A DNA stretch of 64,000 bases from Paenibacillus ottowii (GCF_006874425.1 NZ_VIJZ01000006.1:62001-126000), one strand, 5' to 3'. Positions 19,867 through 28,620 are shown, counted from the first letter of the stretch. A program made the numbers and translations. The notes: generated from the letters alone by a model not told the origin.

Positions 19867-19956
19867 GTCCACTAGGGGAGCCATTATGGCTGAGACAAGA
19901 ATGAATCTTGGACCCTTTGAACCTGATCTAGTTCGTACTAGCGTAGGAAAGTGGAG
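19867..19956 (+). promoter_or_regulatory. TPP riboswitch (THI element)
   Basis: All hallmarks are present. AGGGGAGCC and the GGCTGAGA box are followed by ACCCTTTGAACCTGATCTAG and GCGTAGGAAAGTGGA. The P1 stem forms between TCCACT near 19868 and AGTGGA near 19950. TPP binding is known to switch off downstream thiamine genes, here tenA-thiM-thiD-thiE. Confidence 0.97.
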
Positions 19957-20004
19957 CCTTCGTATATAAGGTTTCAGGCGTTTTTGTGCATTGAACCTAT
20001 GTTG

Positions 20005-20034
20005 AAGCCGCTCCAGTTTTCGGGGCGGCTTTTT
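20005..20034 (+). terminator. Riboswitch-controlled terminator
   Basis: AGCCGCTCC and GGGGCGGCT pair with one wobble and are followed by TTTTT. It lies 50 bases after the riboswitch and 67 before tenA, so control is by premature termination. Confidence 0.9.
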
Positions 20035-20100
20035 GGCGTTGTTCCGGGAATTGTATCTTACGGGACTTCTTGTTCTCCATTTTTATTGGAGGTGGGGAAA

Positions 20101-20790
20101 ATGAGTTTTTCGCAAGAGCTCCGTCAGCAGGCGGATGGCATTTTTCAAGCCATTTATGAGCATCCCTTTGTGAGAGGTATTGCTGAGGGAAATTTAACAA
20201 GAGAACAGCTGATTCACTATGTAAAACAAGACTTTGAATATTTGAACGCCTATATGCGGATTTACGGCATCGCGATCTCCAAAAGCACGAGCCGGGAGGA
20301 TATGGCTGTATTTAACGAACAGATCTCTTTTATTCTCAACAGCGAGGTTCATCCGCATCAAAATTTTTGTACTGTCGCAGGTGTCACTTACGAAGAGATG
20401 CAGGGATATCCACTCGCTCCGTCCGCTCATCATTATATTCGCCACATGCTAACCGTCGCTCATGAGGGTAGCCTTGGGGAAATCATGGCCGTGCTGCTGC
20501 CTTGTCCATGGACATACCTTGAGATTGGACGCAGGCTAATGGATGAGGTAAAACCGGATGAGTCTCATCCGTACTATGAATGGATTTCCTTTTATGGAAA
20601 CCAGATTGAAGATGTAACTTCCAAGAATCGAGAGCGTGTGGATGCTTGGGCTGAAGTCGCCTCGACTGCCGAGCGAGAACGGATGATTGAGCATTTTATG
20701 CTAAGCTGCCAGCTGGAATATATGTTCTGGGACATGGCTTATACACAGGAACAATGGCCCGTCCAGATGCACGCTATGGTCTTGGAATAA
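20101..20790 (+). CDS. tenA: Aminopyrimidine aminohydrolase / thiaminase II
   Basis: 229 residues. It salvages the pyrimidine half of degraded thiamine by hydrolysing formylaminopyrimidine or aminopyrimidine to HMP. The catalytic cysteine is C135 in LLPCPWTY, the same number as in Bacillus TenA. The all-helical pattern and MFWDMAY near the end fit the family. The start is the ATG at 20101, with GGAGGTGG just before it; the frame is open back to 19951, but that part lies inside the riboswitch and terminator. First gene of the thi salvage operon. Confidence 0.95.
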   Translation: MSFSQELRQQADGIFQAIYEHPFVRGIAEGNLTREQLIHYVKQDFEYLNAYMRIYGIAISKSTSREDMAVFNEQISFILNSEVHPHQNFCTVAGVTYEEMQGYPLAPSAHHYIRHMLTVAHEGSLGEIMAVLLPCPWTYLEIGRRLMDEVKPDESHPYYEWISFYGNQIEDVTSKNRERVDAWAEVASTAERERMIEHFMLSCQLEYMFWDMAYTQEQWPVQMHAMVLE

Positions 20791-20815
20791 TCAGTATAGA
20801 TGAGAGAGGAGAAAC

Positions 20816-21661
20816 ATGATGAGTATGTGGGAACAGAGTTATTCGGAGCTCCTGACAAAGGTACAAAACAGCAAGCCCCTTGTTCATAATATAACCAATG
20901 TGGTGGTCACCAACTTTACAGCCAATGGTCTATACGCCCTGGGGGCTTCCCCGGTGATGGCTTATGCACCTGAGGAAGTAGCGGATATGGCAAAAATAGC
21001 GGGCGCCCTCGTATTAAATATCGGTACGCTGAACCGCGAACTGGTGGATGCCATGATCATTGCTGGACAATCAGCGAATACGCATGGTGTTCCAGTTCTA
21101 CTAGATCCAGTCGGTGCAGGAGCAACCAGTTTTAGAACCGAGTCGGCGCTGCGAATCCTAAAGGAGGTTAACATCTCACTAGTGCGAGGCAATGCAGCCG
21201 AAATTGCCCATCTTATCGGGGAAGTCCGAGAGATTAAAGGGGTCGATGCAGGCGACAGTGCTGACAGCGGTAATATCGACCTGGCAGTTCGGGCTGCGCG
21301 GACACTCCACACCATGGTTGCCATCACTGGAAAAGAGGACGTCATCACCGATGGAGTCGAAGTACGCATGATTAGCGGTGGAGACGCGCTGCTTACGAAG
21401 GTAACCGGCACAGGCTGCCTGCTAACCTCCGTATTGGGCGCCTTTGCAGCTGTTGATCCCAATCTACTACTCGCAGGTACAGCGGGCTTGGCATTTTACA
21501 GTGCAGCAGCTTCCCGAGCCGCAGCGCATACTGCAAAACTGGGGCCAGGCAGCTTCCAGATTGCCTTTCTTGACGAGCTCGCCAAACTACATACTGGTTC
21601 GCTGGAGGGACATGTCACGATCCGTGAAGTCGGGACAACCACAACAGGTGGTACGCGATGA
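20816..21661 (+). CDS. thiM: Hydroxyethylthiazole kinase
   Basis: Phosphorylates the thiazole alcohol (THZ) for thiamine salvage. 281 residues, slightly longer than the usual 265-272. [14 protein letters not shown] lies at the N-terminus, the DPVGAG motif is at about residue 100 and [10 protein letters not shown] holds the catalytic cysteine. AGGAG precedes two adjacent ATGs; the second, at 20819, has the better spacing. It overlaps thiD by four bases (ATGA). Confidence 0.96.
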   Translation: MMSMWEQSYSELLTKVQNSKPLVHNITNVVVTNFTANGLYALGASPVMAYAPEEVADMAKIAGALVLNIGTLNRELVDAMIIAGQSANTHGVPVLLDPVGAGATSFRTESALRILKEVNISLVRGNAAEIAHLIGEVREIKGVDAGDSADSGNIDLAVRAARTLHTMVAITGKEDVITDGVEVRMISGGDALLTKVTGTGCLLTSVLGAFAAVDPNLLLAGTAGLAFYSAAASRAAAHTAKLGPGSFQIAFLDELAKLHTGSLEGHVTIREVGTTTTGGTR

Positions 21662-22485
21662 GAAACGTGCACATACCGAGAGCGCTAACGATTGCCGGTT
21701 CAGACAGCGGCGGCGGGGCCGGAATTCAAGCTGATCTTAAAACTTTCCAGGAGCTTGGCGTATACGGCATGTCAGCTATTACGGCCATAACGGTACAAAA
21801 TACCTTGGGCGTTCACGGTGTATATCCGCTACCACAGGAAGCAACAGCGCAACAGATCGAAGCTGTAGGATCTGATCTTGGGGTCGACGCCCTGAAGACT
21901 GGCATGCTGTTTGATGCGGGCATCATCCGCCTTGTAGCCGAGCAGATTCGAAGGTTTGGCTGGGAAAAGGTTGTCGTCGATCCTGTAATGATTGCCAAGG
22001 GGGGCGCAAAGCTGCTGCAACCGGAGGCGGTGCAGGCTTTGAACGACGACCTGCTCCCCTTGGCGCTGGTCGTCACACCAAATATCCCGGAAGCAGAGGC
22101 TTTAACCGGGATAAGCATTCGTACGATGGAGGATCGCCGCGAAGCTGCGAGACATATAAGCAGCCTGGGCCCCAAGTTCGTTGTGATTAAGGGCGGCCAC
22201 GATGAGGAGGAAAACACCGACCAGGTCATCGATCTGCTCTTTGACGGAACAGCCTTTACAGAGCTGGGCGGCAAACGGGTGCGGACGGTACATACACACG
22301 GAACAGGATGTACGTTCTCAGCAGCCATTACTGCTGAATTAGGGAAAGGTGTGTCTGTACCCGAAGCTATTTTGAATGGAAGAGCCTTCATTCAGGCGGC
22401 GATTGAGGATACGTTGTATCTTGGACAGGGACATGGTCCAACTAATCATTGGGCCTACCGTCGTCGTCAGGAGATACTTCAATGA
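21658..22485 (+). CDS. thiD: Hydroxymethylpyrimidine (phospho)kinase
   Basis: Converts HMP to HMP-PP in two steps. 275 residues of the ribokinase fold. [19 protein letters not shown] binds the substrate, [11 protein letters not shown] is the central motif and [13 protein letters not shown] contains the anion hole and catalytic Asp/Cys region. Coupled to thiM upstream and thiE downstream by four-base ATGA overlaps. Confidence 0.97.
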   Translation: MRNVHIPRALTIAGSDSGGGAGIQADLKTFQELGVYGMSAITAITVQNTLGVHGVYPLPQEATAQQIEAVGSDLGVDALKTGMLFDAGIIRLVAEQIRRFGWEKVVVDPVMIAKGGAKLLQPEAVQALNDDLLPLALVVTPNIPEAEALTGISIRTMEDRREAARHISSLGPKFVVIKGGHDEEENTDQVIDLLFDGTAFTELGGKRVRTVHTHGTGCTFSAAITAELGKGVSVPEAILNGRAFIQAAIEDTLYLGQGHGPTNHWAYRRRQEILQ

Positions 22486-23171
22486 GCGGCCGAATATCAC
22501 CTGAAATGATGCGCCAGCATTTGCAGATGTATCTGGTTGTCGGAAGCGTAAACTGCCTTGCGGAACCAAGTCGGGTCGTGCAGGAGGCTCTGGCTGGCGG
22601 CACAACGATGATCCAGTTCCGGGAAAAGGGTCATGGCGCGTTAACAGGGGTTCCTATGTTTGAACTTGCGCGTCAGCTGCAAAATCTATGCCGCCATGCT
22701 GGTATCCCCTTTATCGTCAATGACGATGTAGAGCTGGCTCTTGAGCTCGACGCCGACGGCGTCCATATCGGTCAGGACGATGAATCGGCTGATTCCGTGC
22801 GCGCGCGAATCGGAAACCGAATTCTTGGCGTCTCCGCCCATACCATTGAGGAAGCACGTAGAGCCATCCTGCAAGGTGCAGACTATCTCGGCGTCGGACC
22901 CATCTATCCTACCATCTCGAAGGATGATGCTCAGGCCGTCCAGGGCCCGGCCATTTTACATGAGATGCGCAAGGCGAGAATTGATGTACCGATCGTCGGG
23001 ATCGGAGGCATTACGATAGAGCGTGTGGAGGAAGTGGTAGGTGCAGGTGCCGATGGTATAGCGGTGATTTCGGCCGTGACGCAGGCAGAACGAATTCGAG
23101 CTGCGGCAGCGGAATTAAAACATAAGGTGTTGCTAAGCATCAAGCATTCAAGGATGTCTCAAAAGCTATAA
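22482..23171 (+). CDS. thiE: Thiamine-phosphate synthase
   Basis: Joins HMP-PP and THZ-P to thiamine phosphate. 229 residues of a TIM barrel. YLVVGSVNC is the first strand, MIQFREKG binds pyrophosphate, FIVNDDVELAL and DGVHIGQDD carry the metal ligands, and GVGPIYPTISKDDA and VGIGGI close the active site. The start at 22482 follows GGAG by nine bases and overlaps the thiD stop (ATGA). Last gene of the operon. There is no thiC or thiG here, so this unit is for salvage. Confidence 0.96.
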   Translation: MSGRISPEMMRQHLQMYLVVGSVNCLAEPSRVVQEALAGGTTMIQFREKGHGALTGVPMFELARQLQNLCRHAGIPFIVNDDVELALELDADGVHIGQDDESADSVRARIGNRILGVSAHTIEEARRAILQGADYLGVGPIYPTISKDDAQAVQGPAILHEMRKARIDVPIVGIGGITIERVEEVVGAGADGIAVISAVTQAERIRAAAAELKHKVLLSIKHSRMSQKL

Positions 23172-23221
23172 AATGCTAGGTCCTTTCCTCTATCCCACTA
23201 GTCACTTTTATTGTTCAAGCA

Positions 23222-23261
23222 AGAGCCTCATTTTCACTAATAAAGTAGGAATGAGGCTCTG
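23222..23261 (+). terminator. Probable terminator of the thi operon
   Basis: AGAGCCTCATT and AATGAGGCTCT form a perfect 11-bp stem. The following T-tract is poor (GTGTTGT), so termination may be weak. Confidence 0.65.
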
Positions 23262-23274
23262 TGTTGTCATAAAA

Positions 23275-23430
23275 TTAATCTTTTACAGCTTGATTTCCTT
23301 GGTTCTTTTTCTCAGCAATAAGTAATCCTAGCAAAGTGTACCCCCTGTACAATATTCCTATAAGCAGAACAATACCCACAATTGAAACAAGAATAAGTAG
23401 AATATTCGCTATAAATAAAATGATCGCCAT
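23275..23430 (-). CDS. Small single-pass membrane protein
   Basis: 51 residues in a frame with one long hydrophobic stretch (about residues 2-37) and a charged tail (AEKKNQGNQAVKD). The frame is clean and ends with TAA. A GGGGGAT site lies upstream, with good spacing to a TTG at 23439 and longer spacing to the ATG at 23430. No family recognised. It lies between the thi operon (convergent) and the HxlR gene (same strand). Confidence 0.55.
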   Translation of the reverse strand: MAIILFIANILLILVSIVGIVLLIGILYRGYTLLGLLIAEKKNQGNQAVKD

Positions 23431-23584
23431 AGTCAAAAATATCACATCCCCCAAAGATACTGATTTTTAAGCGCTTCTATCCTCAGTGCACTCGTGCTCG
23501 TTGAATACCTGATTAACTATAAATATATGTCAATCGTCTTTTCTAATATTCGTATAGCATTCGAAAGCAATTAGAAAATGATAT

Positions 23585-23926
23585 TTAATTATATTGATTT
23601 TTCGTTCCCCATTCACATAACCCTTCTAAAACAGGCAATAGTGTTTCCGCTTTTTCTGTGAGACTGTACTCGACTTTAGGCGGAACTTGGGGATACTCCT
23701 TCCGGTATACCAGACCATCCGCTTCCAATTCTTTTAGCTGTGAACTCAATGTTTTATAAGTAATAGCTCCGATTTGTCTTTTCAGATCATTAAAACGTAC
23801 CACTTGGTTTTCGGCCAGAAGATAAATAATAACCATTTTCCATTTCCCCCCAATGACTGACACTGTATAACCAAAAGGTGTATCCTCAATATTTTTAACT
23901 TTACCTTTATATTCAGCCATACTCAT
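23585..23926 (-). CDS. HxlR-family transcriptional regulator
   Basis: 113 residues from the ATG at 23926 (MSMAEY), preceded by AAAGGAT; the frame continues upstream only to a TTG. The winged helix is typical of HxlR. FGYTVSVIGGKWKMVIIYLL is the first helix pair, RFNDLKRQIGAITYKTLSSQLKELEADGLV is the recognition part, and VEYSLTEKAETLLPVL is the wing and last helix. HxlR proteins often sense reactive electrophiles or quinones through cysteines; here the only cysteine is near the C-terminus. It is divergent from the arginase-like gene and probably controls it (inference). Confidence 0.9.
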   Translation of the reverse strand: MSMAEYKGKVKNIEDTPFGYTVSVIGGKWKMVIIYLLAENQVVRFNDLKRQIGAITYKTLSSQLKELEADGLVYRKEYPQVPPKVEYSLTEKAETLLPVLEGLCEWGTKNQYN

Positions 23927-23945
23927 ATTTACACTATCCTTTCGG

Positions 23946-23974
23946 GTAGTACCTATCAAATTAGTGCGTACTAC
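23946..23974. promoter_or_regulatory. Candidate HxlR operator
   Basis: GTAGTAC and GTACTAC form an inverted repeat with a 15-base spacer, and a second small palindrome TAGT-GCGT-ACTA lies inside. It is placed between the divergent HxlR and arginase-like genes. Related regulators bind TACT/AGTA half-sites, which supports the call. Confidence 0.55.
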
Positions 23975-24030
23975 GTTTTTATTTGCGTTCAGTTTATACT
24001 AACCGTAATTTGAAGTAAAGGAGAGAAAAC

Positions 24031-24942
24031 ATGACTAAAACAATACGCCTGTTAATGCCACAATGGCAAGGAGGGAACAATCCTAACTACTCTTTTGGAG
24101 CCGAGCTGCTGGCTTGGCTAGCTCCGGACAATAATCAACCCCTTATTCATGTTCCGGTTCAAGCTTATGATGGAACTCCGCTTGACAACGAGAACGGTAT
24201 GAATGGGAGAAAACAGCTACTTGAACAATTAGAGGCTGCTCAACATATCATTGACGCTCATAAGCCAGATCGCATTGTAATGTTTGGTGGTGACTGCTTG
24301 GTGGAACAAGCCCCATTCGCCTATTTAAACGAAAGGTACCGTGGCGAATTAGGGTTAATTTGGATCGATGCTCATAGTGATTTAGTTAGATATGTGGGCT
24401 ATGATAATGGACATACATTACCGCTCGGAAATCTGTTGGGAGAAGGAGATGAGGAGTTCGCAAAACACGTAAAGATTCCTCTTAAGCCTGAAAATGTCTT
24501 TATCGCTGGATTAGCAGCTCCTACAGAAGAAGAGACAAAAGGATTTTCAGAGACATTTCAAAAACTAGGTGTTACTACTATAGAAACAGATGCTGAAGTA
24601 ATTCAAAGATTAGGGATTCGAACTGCTGGAACCCAAGAGTTAACGAACAGTACGCTATCTATAAAAGAATGGATTAAAGAAAGTGGCATTAAGTACCTAG
24701 CTATTCACATTGATTTGGACGTACTTGACCCAAAGGCTTTCCGTTCTTTATTATTTGCCAATCCTGAAGCCCCCTATAACCTTTCTCCTGCGGGAACAAT
24801 GCAAATGCCTCAACTGCTTCATTTGATTAAAGAACTGTCTGAAGAAACCGATGTAGTTGGATTAGGTATAACAGAACATATGCCATGGGATGCTATTAAT
24901 TTAAAGAATCTGCTTGGAGAAATACCTATTTTAAATCATTAA
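24031..24942 (+). CDS. Arginase/agmatinase/ureohydrolase-family protein
   Basis: 303 residues. DAHSD (113-117) and HIDLDVLDP are the standard manganese motifs of the family. The first motif is GGDC (86-89) where GGDHS is expected, so one metal ligand, usually His, is Cys89. EHMPWD near residue 285 may carry the later glutamate. The substrate is therefore uncertain and may not be arginine. AAAGGAGAG stands before the ATG. It is divergent from the HxlR regulator, a pairing that suggests induction by a small toxic compound. Confidence 0.85.
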   Translation: MTKTIRLLMPQWQGGNNPNYSFGAELLAWLAPDNNQPLIHVPVQAYDGTPLDNENGMNGRKQLLEQLEAAQHIIDAHKPDRIVMFGGDCLVEQAPFAYLNERYRGELGLIWIDAHSDLVRYVGYDNGHTLPLGNLLGEGDEEFAKHVKIPLKPENVFIAGLAAPTEEETKGFSETFQKLGVTTIETDAEVIQRLGIRTAGTQELTNSTLSIKEWIKESGIKYLAIHIDLDVLDPKAFRSLLFANPEAPYNLSPAGTMQMPQLLHLIKELSEETDVVGLGITEHMPWDAINLKNLLGEIPILNH

Positions 24943-25007
24943 TTTTTTGACGTTAATTTTCGTAATGGAATTATGAGAATTCGTTTGAATGAGAGTATTG
25001 TGTAAAG

Positions 25008-25056
25008 AAAGGACTCCTCGGGAATTTATGCTGTTATGGAGTCCTTCTTATTTTTT
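25008..25056. terminator. Bidirectional terminator
   Basis: AAGGACTCC and GGAGTCCTT pair around a 20-base loop, with an A-rich left side and a T-rich right side. It serves the arginase-like gene, and on the minus strand it overlaps the end of the 84-residue gene. Confidence 0.8.
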
Positions 25057-25302
25057 ATTTTCATTTATTAATTTTAGTACTGGATTAAGGAACTCTTCAA
25101 AAAAGAAGTCGCCTCCCTCACCCGGAGTTAGTGCTTTATTATGATCAAAAAATTCGAAATCTTCTGGTATCGAAATATGATAGAGCGTGCCATTTTCCAT
25201 TAATTCTTCTATATCTTTATAAGCATTTGCTGGACGGGCAAAGCAAAGAACCCTAGAATTCTCAAGTATATATAAGTGAGTATCAGTTAACCTATATTGC
25301 AT
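25048..25302 (-). CDS. Small protein of unknown function
   Basis: 84 residues, starting at the ATG at 25302, eight bases after GAGGTG. Soluble and acidic, with hydrophobic alternation at the N-terminus (YRLTDTHLYILENSRVLCFA) and an acidic aromatic patch (GGDFFFEEF). No family recognised. It is a single gene between the arginase-like and LacI genes and shares their terminators. Confidence 0.65.
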   Translation of the reverse strand: MQYRLTDTHLYILENSRVLCFARPANAYKDIEELMENGTLYHISIPEDFEFFDHNKALTPGEGGDFFFEEFLNPVLKLINENKK

Positions 25303-25367
25303 AAAATAACACCTCAATTATGTGTCTTGAACAGCACTGCACCGAATAAAAAGGAATAATCAGGAGA

Positions 25368-26336
25368 TCAAGTAGTCGCTCGCTCTACTAATTTGAATTC
25401 CAAAGGATGTAATTCTTCATGAAGCCCCTCCAGGGCATTTCGAATCATGATGAATGCATTTTCCGCTTGCTTGTCAATCGGGTAATGGATGGTGGTTAAA
25501 TCAAGCAAATGCGAAATTTCGGTGTTATCAAAGCCCACCACTGCAACCTCACTCGGTACAGAAACACCGAGCCTACGTGCTTCGGTCAACAGCCCTGCAG
25601 CCAAACAATCGGTAGAACATGCGAAGGCATCAGGCTTGTTGGGCTGTTCACCCCACCAGTGAGCAATTTGTTCACCCGCTTCGATTGAATTTAAACCATA
25701 AAAATGAGTGAAGGCATCGGCGTTCAAATCATATTTTTGGCAAAAATCATGATAAGCCCGTATGCGTTCTTTCGTATTGAGTCCCCTCATACTCCCATAC
25801 ACATTCACAATGCTGCGATAGCCTCTGGCATACAGATGCTCCAGCGCAAGCATGTACCCCTGATACTGATCCATAAATACAGACGGGATTGCCTCAATCT
25901 TCACACGCTGCCACGTCACAATTGGACCATATTGGGTGTAGTGTTCAATCACACTCCACTCATTGACGCGAATCATACAGACCAAGGCGTCCAGTTGCTT
26001 TCTCCGCAACATTTCCAGTGCTTCAAGCTCCCGTTCCTTTTCCCCATTCGTAATAAACAACGTTATATTAAAACCATGCTCCTGAGCATAGGTTGTAAAT
26101 CCACGCACAAATAAACCCAAAGAATCATTAAAAGAAATCGAAATAATTCCTATGAGCTTGGTCATACCCTTTTTTAATGAAACCGCATTCAAATTAGGAA
26201 CATAATCCAGCTGGTCTATGACCTCCTGCACACGCTGCCTTGTCGGTTCACTTACGTATGGATGATTATTAATGACACGGGACACCGTTGCCGAGGATAC
26301 GCCCGCCAGCTTTGCAATTTCATGAATATTCGCCAC
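25368..26336 (-). CDS. LacI-family transcriptional regulator
   Basis: 322 residues from the GTG at 26336, which gives the usual N-terminus MANIHEIAKLAGVSSATVSRV and lies six bases after AGGTG. A GTG nine bases upstream has no good site. The helix-turn-helix is at 3-25, the hinge helix with the LKKG region at about 45-56, and the rest is a periplasmic-binding-type sugar domain (GVSVPSEVAVVGFDNTEISHLL). It is divergent from the GH4 gene, whose promoter holds a perfect palindrome, so it most likely represses beta-glucoside use there. Confidence 0.93.
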   Translation of the reverse strand: MANIHEIAKLAGVSSATVSRVINNHPYVSEPTRQRVQEVIDQLDYVPNLNAVSLKKGMTKLIGIISISFNDSLGLFVRGFTTYAQEHGFNITLFITNGEKERELEALEMLRRKQLDALVCMIRVNEWSVIEHYTQYGPIVTWQRVKIEAIPSVFMDQYQGYMLALEHLYARGYRSIVNVYGSMRGLNTKERIRAYHDFCQKYDLNADAFTHFYGLNSIEAGEQIAHWWGEQPNKPDAFACSTDCLAAGLLTEARRLGVSVPSEVAVVGFDNTEISHLLDLTTIHYPIDKQAENAFIMIRNALEGLHEELHPLEFKLVERATT

Positions 26337-26438
26337 ATTTCTCACCTCGTTCTCTCTATTTTAGCATGTTCGGGTTAAGCGTGTTTATGGTCTCGTCCTA
26401 TAGTTGTCACCTTCCCTAACTAAGTTTTTTAAAAGCGC

Positions 26439-26460
26439 TTGACCTGTAATGCATTACAGG
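26439..26460 (+). promoter_or_regulatory. Operator in the GH4 promoter
   Basis: CCTGTAATGCATTACAGG (26443-26460) is a perfect 18-base palindrome of LacI-family shape. It starts inside a TTGACC -35 box (26439-26444), so bound repressor would block RNA polymerase. The preceding AAAAGCGCTT resembles half of a CcpA (cre) site. Confidence 0.75.
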
Positions 26461-26521
26461 GATTACAGTGAACTTGTGCTTAAGAAAACGGTTTAAAAAA
26501 CATACTTAGGAGGCACTAACT

Positions 26522-27865
26522 ATGAAAAAAGGCATAAAAATTGCAACCATTGGTGGAGGCTCCAGCTATACACCAGAATTAGTAGAAGGCTTTATCAAAC
26601 GCTATGCAGAGCTTCCCATTCGGGAATTATGGCTGGTAGATATTGAGGCAGGACGTGAAAAGCTGGAGATCGTGGGAGCCATGGCTCAACGGATGGTGAA
26701 GGCCGCTGGCATTGATTGTGAGGTACATTTGACGCTGGATCGCCGGGAAGCGTTGAAGGATGCCGATTTTGTCACGACTCAATTTCGGGTAGGCTTGCTA
26801 GAAGCCCGGATTAAAGATGAAAGCATCCCTTTAAAACACGGCATGATCGGTCAGGAAACCAATGGGGCCGGGGGCATGTTCAAAGCTTTTCGCACCATAC
26901 CTGTTATTCTCAGTATCGTCGAAGATATGAAAGAACTGTGTCCGAATGCATGGCTGATTAATTTTACTAACCCTGCGGGCATGGTCACTGAAGCGGTGCT
27001 TCGTTATGGTCAGTGGGATAAAGTTATCGGATTATGTAATGTTCCCATCGGCGCGATCAAGAGTGCATCAGCGGTGCTGGACAAACCGGAAGAAGAACTG
27101 TTCTTTAAGTTTGCAGGGATTAACCACCTTCATTGGCACAAAGTTTATGACAAAACCGGAGAAGAATTAACAGAGCAAGTCATCGAAGGACTGTACTCGC
27201 CTGGCGCAAAACCAGAGAAAGTCGTTGAAAATATTAAGAACATGCGCTTCCTGTATGATCAGGTTCGTCACTTAAAAATGCTGCCTTGTCCTTACCATCG
27301 GTATTACTACATGACCGAGAACATGCTTAAGGAAGAATTAGAGGAAGCCAAAAACGAAGGAACTCGGGGACAAGTGGTCAAACGTCTGGAAGAAAGTCTG
27401 TTTGAACTGTATAAAGATCCGAATTTGGATTACAAGCCAGAGGAATTATCCAAACGTGGCGGTGCGCATTACAGCGATGCTGCTTGTGAGATCATTAATT
27501 CCATTTATAACAACAAAGGCACGTTGATGGTGGTCAGTACGCGCAATAATGGTGCAATTGATGATGTCCCTTATGATAGCGCCATCGAGGTAACCAGTGT
27601 CATTCGCGCGCATGGTGCGGAACCTGTAAACTTTGGCAAATTCCCGCCAGCGCAGCGCGGTCTGCTGCAAGTAATGAAGGCGATGGAAGAGCTAACCATT
27701 GAGGCAGCGGTCACCGGTGACTATGCGACAGCACTGCAAGCCTTCACCCTGAATCCGCTCGTTCCTAGCGGGGATATCGCCCAAACTGTGCTGGATGAAA
27801 TGCTGGAAGCACACAAAGAGCATCTACCTCAATTTTTTGCTCATAAGGAAAAAGCGACAGTATAA
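26522..27865 (+). CDS. licH: Family 4 6-phospho-beta-glucosidase
   Basis: 447 residues, the usual size for GH4 enzymes, which need NAD+ and Mn2+ and cleave by an oxidation-elimination route. ATIGGGSSYTPELVEGF is the NAD-binding loop. NFTNPAGMVTEA and GLCNVPIG contain the metal-binding Asn and Cys, and AGINHLHW the metal-binding His. It splits phosphorylated beta-glucosides after PTS import. BglP at 0.9 kb is a possible supplier since no permease is adjacent. AGGAGG lies ten bases before ATG. Regulated by the LacI-type protein upstream (inferred from the operator). Confidence 0.93.
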   Translation: MKKGIKIATIGGGSSYTPELVEGFIKRYAELPIRELWLVDIEAGREKLEIVGAMAQRMVKAAGIDCEVHLTLDRREALKDADFVTTQFRVGLLEARIKDESIPLKHGMIGQETNGAGGMFKAFRTIPVILSIVEDMKELCPNAWLINFTNPAGMVTEAVLRYGQWDKVIGLCNVPIGAIKSASAVLDKPEEELFFKFAGINHLHWHKVYDKTGEELTEQVIEGLYSPGAKPEKVVENIKNMRFLYDQVRHLKMLPCPYHRYYYMTENMLKEELEEAKNEGTRGQVVKRLEESLFELYKDPNLDYKPEELSKRGGAHYSDAACEIINSIYNNKGTLMVVSTRNNGAIDDVPYDSAIEVTSVIRAHGAEPVNFGKFPPAQRGLLQVMKAMEELTIEAAVTGDYATALQAFTLNPLVPSGDIAQTVLDEMLEAHKEHLPQFFAHKEKATV

Positions 27866-27897
27866 AACCAGCCTCAATGAGACTGACAGAGATACAA

Positions 27898-27927
27898 AAA
27901 AAGCTTCCTACATGTAGGAAGCTTTTT
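27898..27927. terminator. Terminator after the GH4 gene
   Basis: A perfect 30-base palindrome with arms AAAAAGCTTCCTA and TAGGAAGCTTTTT around CATG. Works in both directions and also ends the RNA-like element on the minus strand. Confidence 0.9.
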
Positions 27928-27933
27928 GCTATA

Positions 27934-28033
27934 CGTCCCAGGAGGGATACTCTCCCTACGGTCGAGACTGCGAAGTTTATGCTAACGATGCTTAGCTCCG
28001 ACGCCCCCCAAGGGGTTCTCATCCCACTGGGAC
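27934..28033 (-). other. tRNA-ended duplicate of the tRNA-Arg unit
   Basis: Read on the minus strand, this 100-base stretch begins with GTCCCAGT and ends with ATCCCTCCTGGGACG, exactly the acceptor ends of the tRNA-Arg next to it. The roughly 77 bases between are unrelated and cannot form D, anticodon and T arms. They hold short hairpins such as CCCC/GGGG and GCTAA/TTAGC. It follows the tRNA terminator and ends at a terminator of its own. It may be a tRNA pseudogene with a replaced centre or a small RNA with a tRNA-like closing stem. Confidence 0.55.
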
Positions 28034-28035
28034 AC

Positions 28036-28070
28036 AAAAAATCTTCCTAATACTCAATTAGGAAGATTTT
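28036..28070 (-). terminator. Terminator of tRNA-Arg
   Basis: AAAATCTTCCTAAT and ATTAGGAAGATTTT pair perfectly, and on the minus strand the stem is followed by TTTTTTG. Confidence 0.88.
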
Positions 28071-28076
28071 GCTATA

Positions 28077-28150
<74 letters not shown>

Positions 28151-28193
28151 AAAATGACAATCAATAAAACATTATGTATTCAGTGCATTAATT

Positions 28194-28221
28194 ATTATAT
28201 CACATTTTGGGCAACTGTCAA
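28194..28221 (-). promoter_or_regulatory. Promoter of tRNA-Arg
   Basis: On the minus strand TTGACA (28221-28216) and TATAAT (28199-28194) are separated by 16 bases, both perfect consensus boxes. The tRNA begins 43 bases after the -10 box. Confidence 0.85.
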
Positions 28222-28324
28222 AAGCATTTTTTATTATATCAGAAAGCAGGCTGCAAAAAGGAATCATTTGGACGTTAACGGGGTATTATGTACAAAGAGC
28301 TTGGTTAAAATGGAGGGATTGATC

Positions 28325-28618
28325 GTGAGAGGTCTTTTGTCGTCACTTTGTTATTTCAGCATTTTTTTCGCACCTTTTCTGGTGCCGCTTATTGTGTGGA
28401 TTGCAGTCCGGGATGATTATGTTCAGGGACATGCTAAGAAAGCCATCTTATCGCATATTTTCCCCATTATCGCGGCGATTCCAGTAGTGTATTTTATTAT
28501 AACGGCCAATCATGCAGGTTCGGTTATCGGGTTTGTACTGCTGTTCGTGGTGGTCTATCTCGGGGTTTTTGTTTATAACATCTACAAAGGGATCATGACA
28601 CTCCGTGAAGCAGCCTAA
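28325..28618 (+). CDS. DUF4870-like small membrane protein
   Basis: 97 residues with three membrane segments and the pattern LCYFSIFFAPFLVPLIVWIAV ... HAKKAILSH, characteristic of DUF4870 proteins, whose function is unknown. The start is GTG at 28325, seven bases after GGAGGG; an ATG at 28310 overlaps that site and is less likely. It stands alone, with a terminator after it. Confidence 0.85.
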   Translation: MRGLLSSLCYFSIFFAPFLVPLIVWIAVRDDYVQGHAKKAILSHIFPIIAAIPVVYFIITANHAGSVIGFVLLFVVVYLGVFVYNIYKGIMTLREAA

Positions 28619-28620
28619 AA

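Noticed and set aside
19951..20100. N-terminal extension of tenA by 50 codons
   Set aside because: It runs through the riboswitch end and the terminator; GGAGGTGG points to the ATG at 20101.
22449..22481. Earlier start for thiE
   Set aside because: The ATG at 22482 has a good site and the ATGA overlap used elsewhere in the operon.
26428..26441. Full CcpA (cre) site before the GH4 gene
   Set aside because: Only the central AAAAGCGCTT fits; the outer bases do not match well enough.
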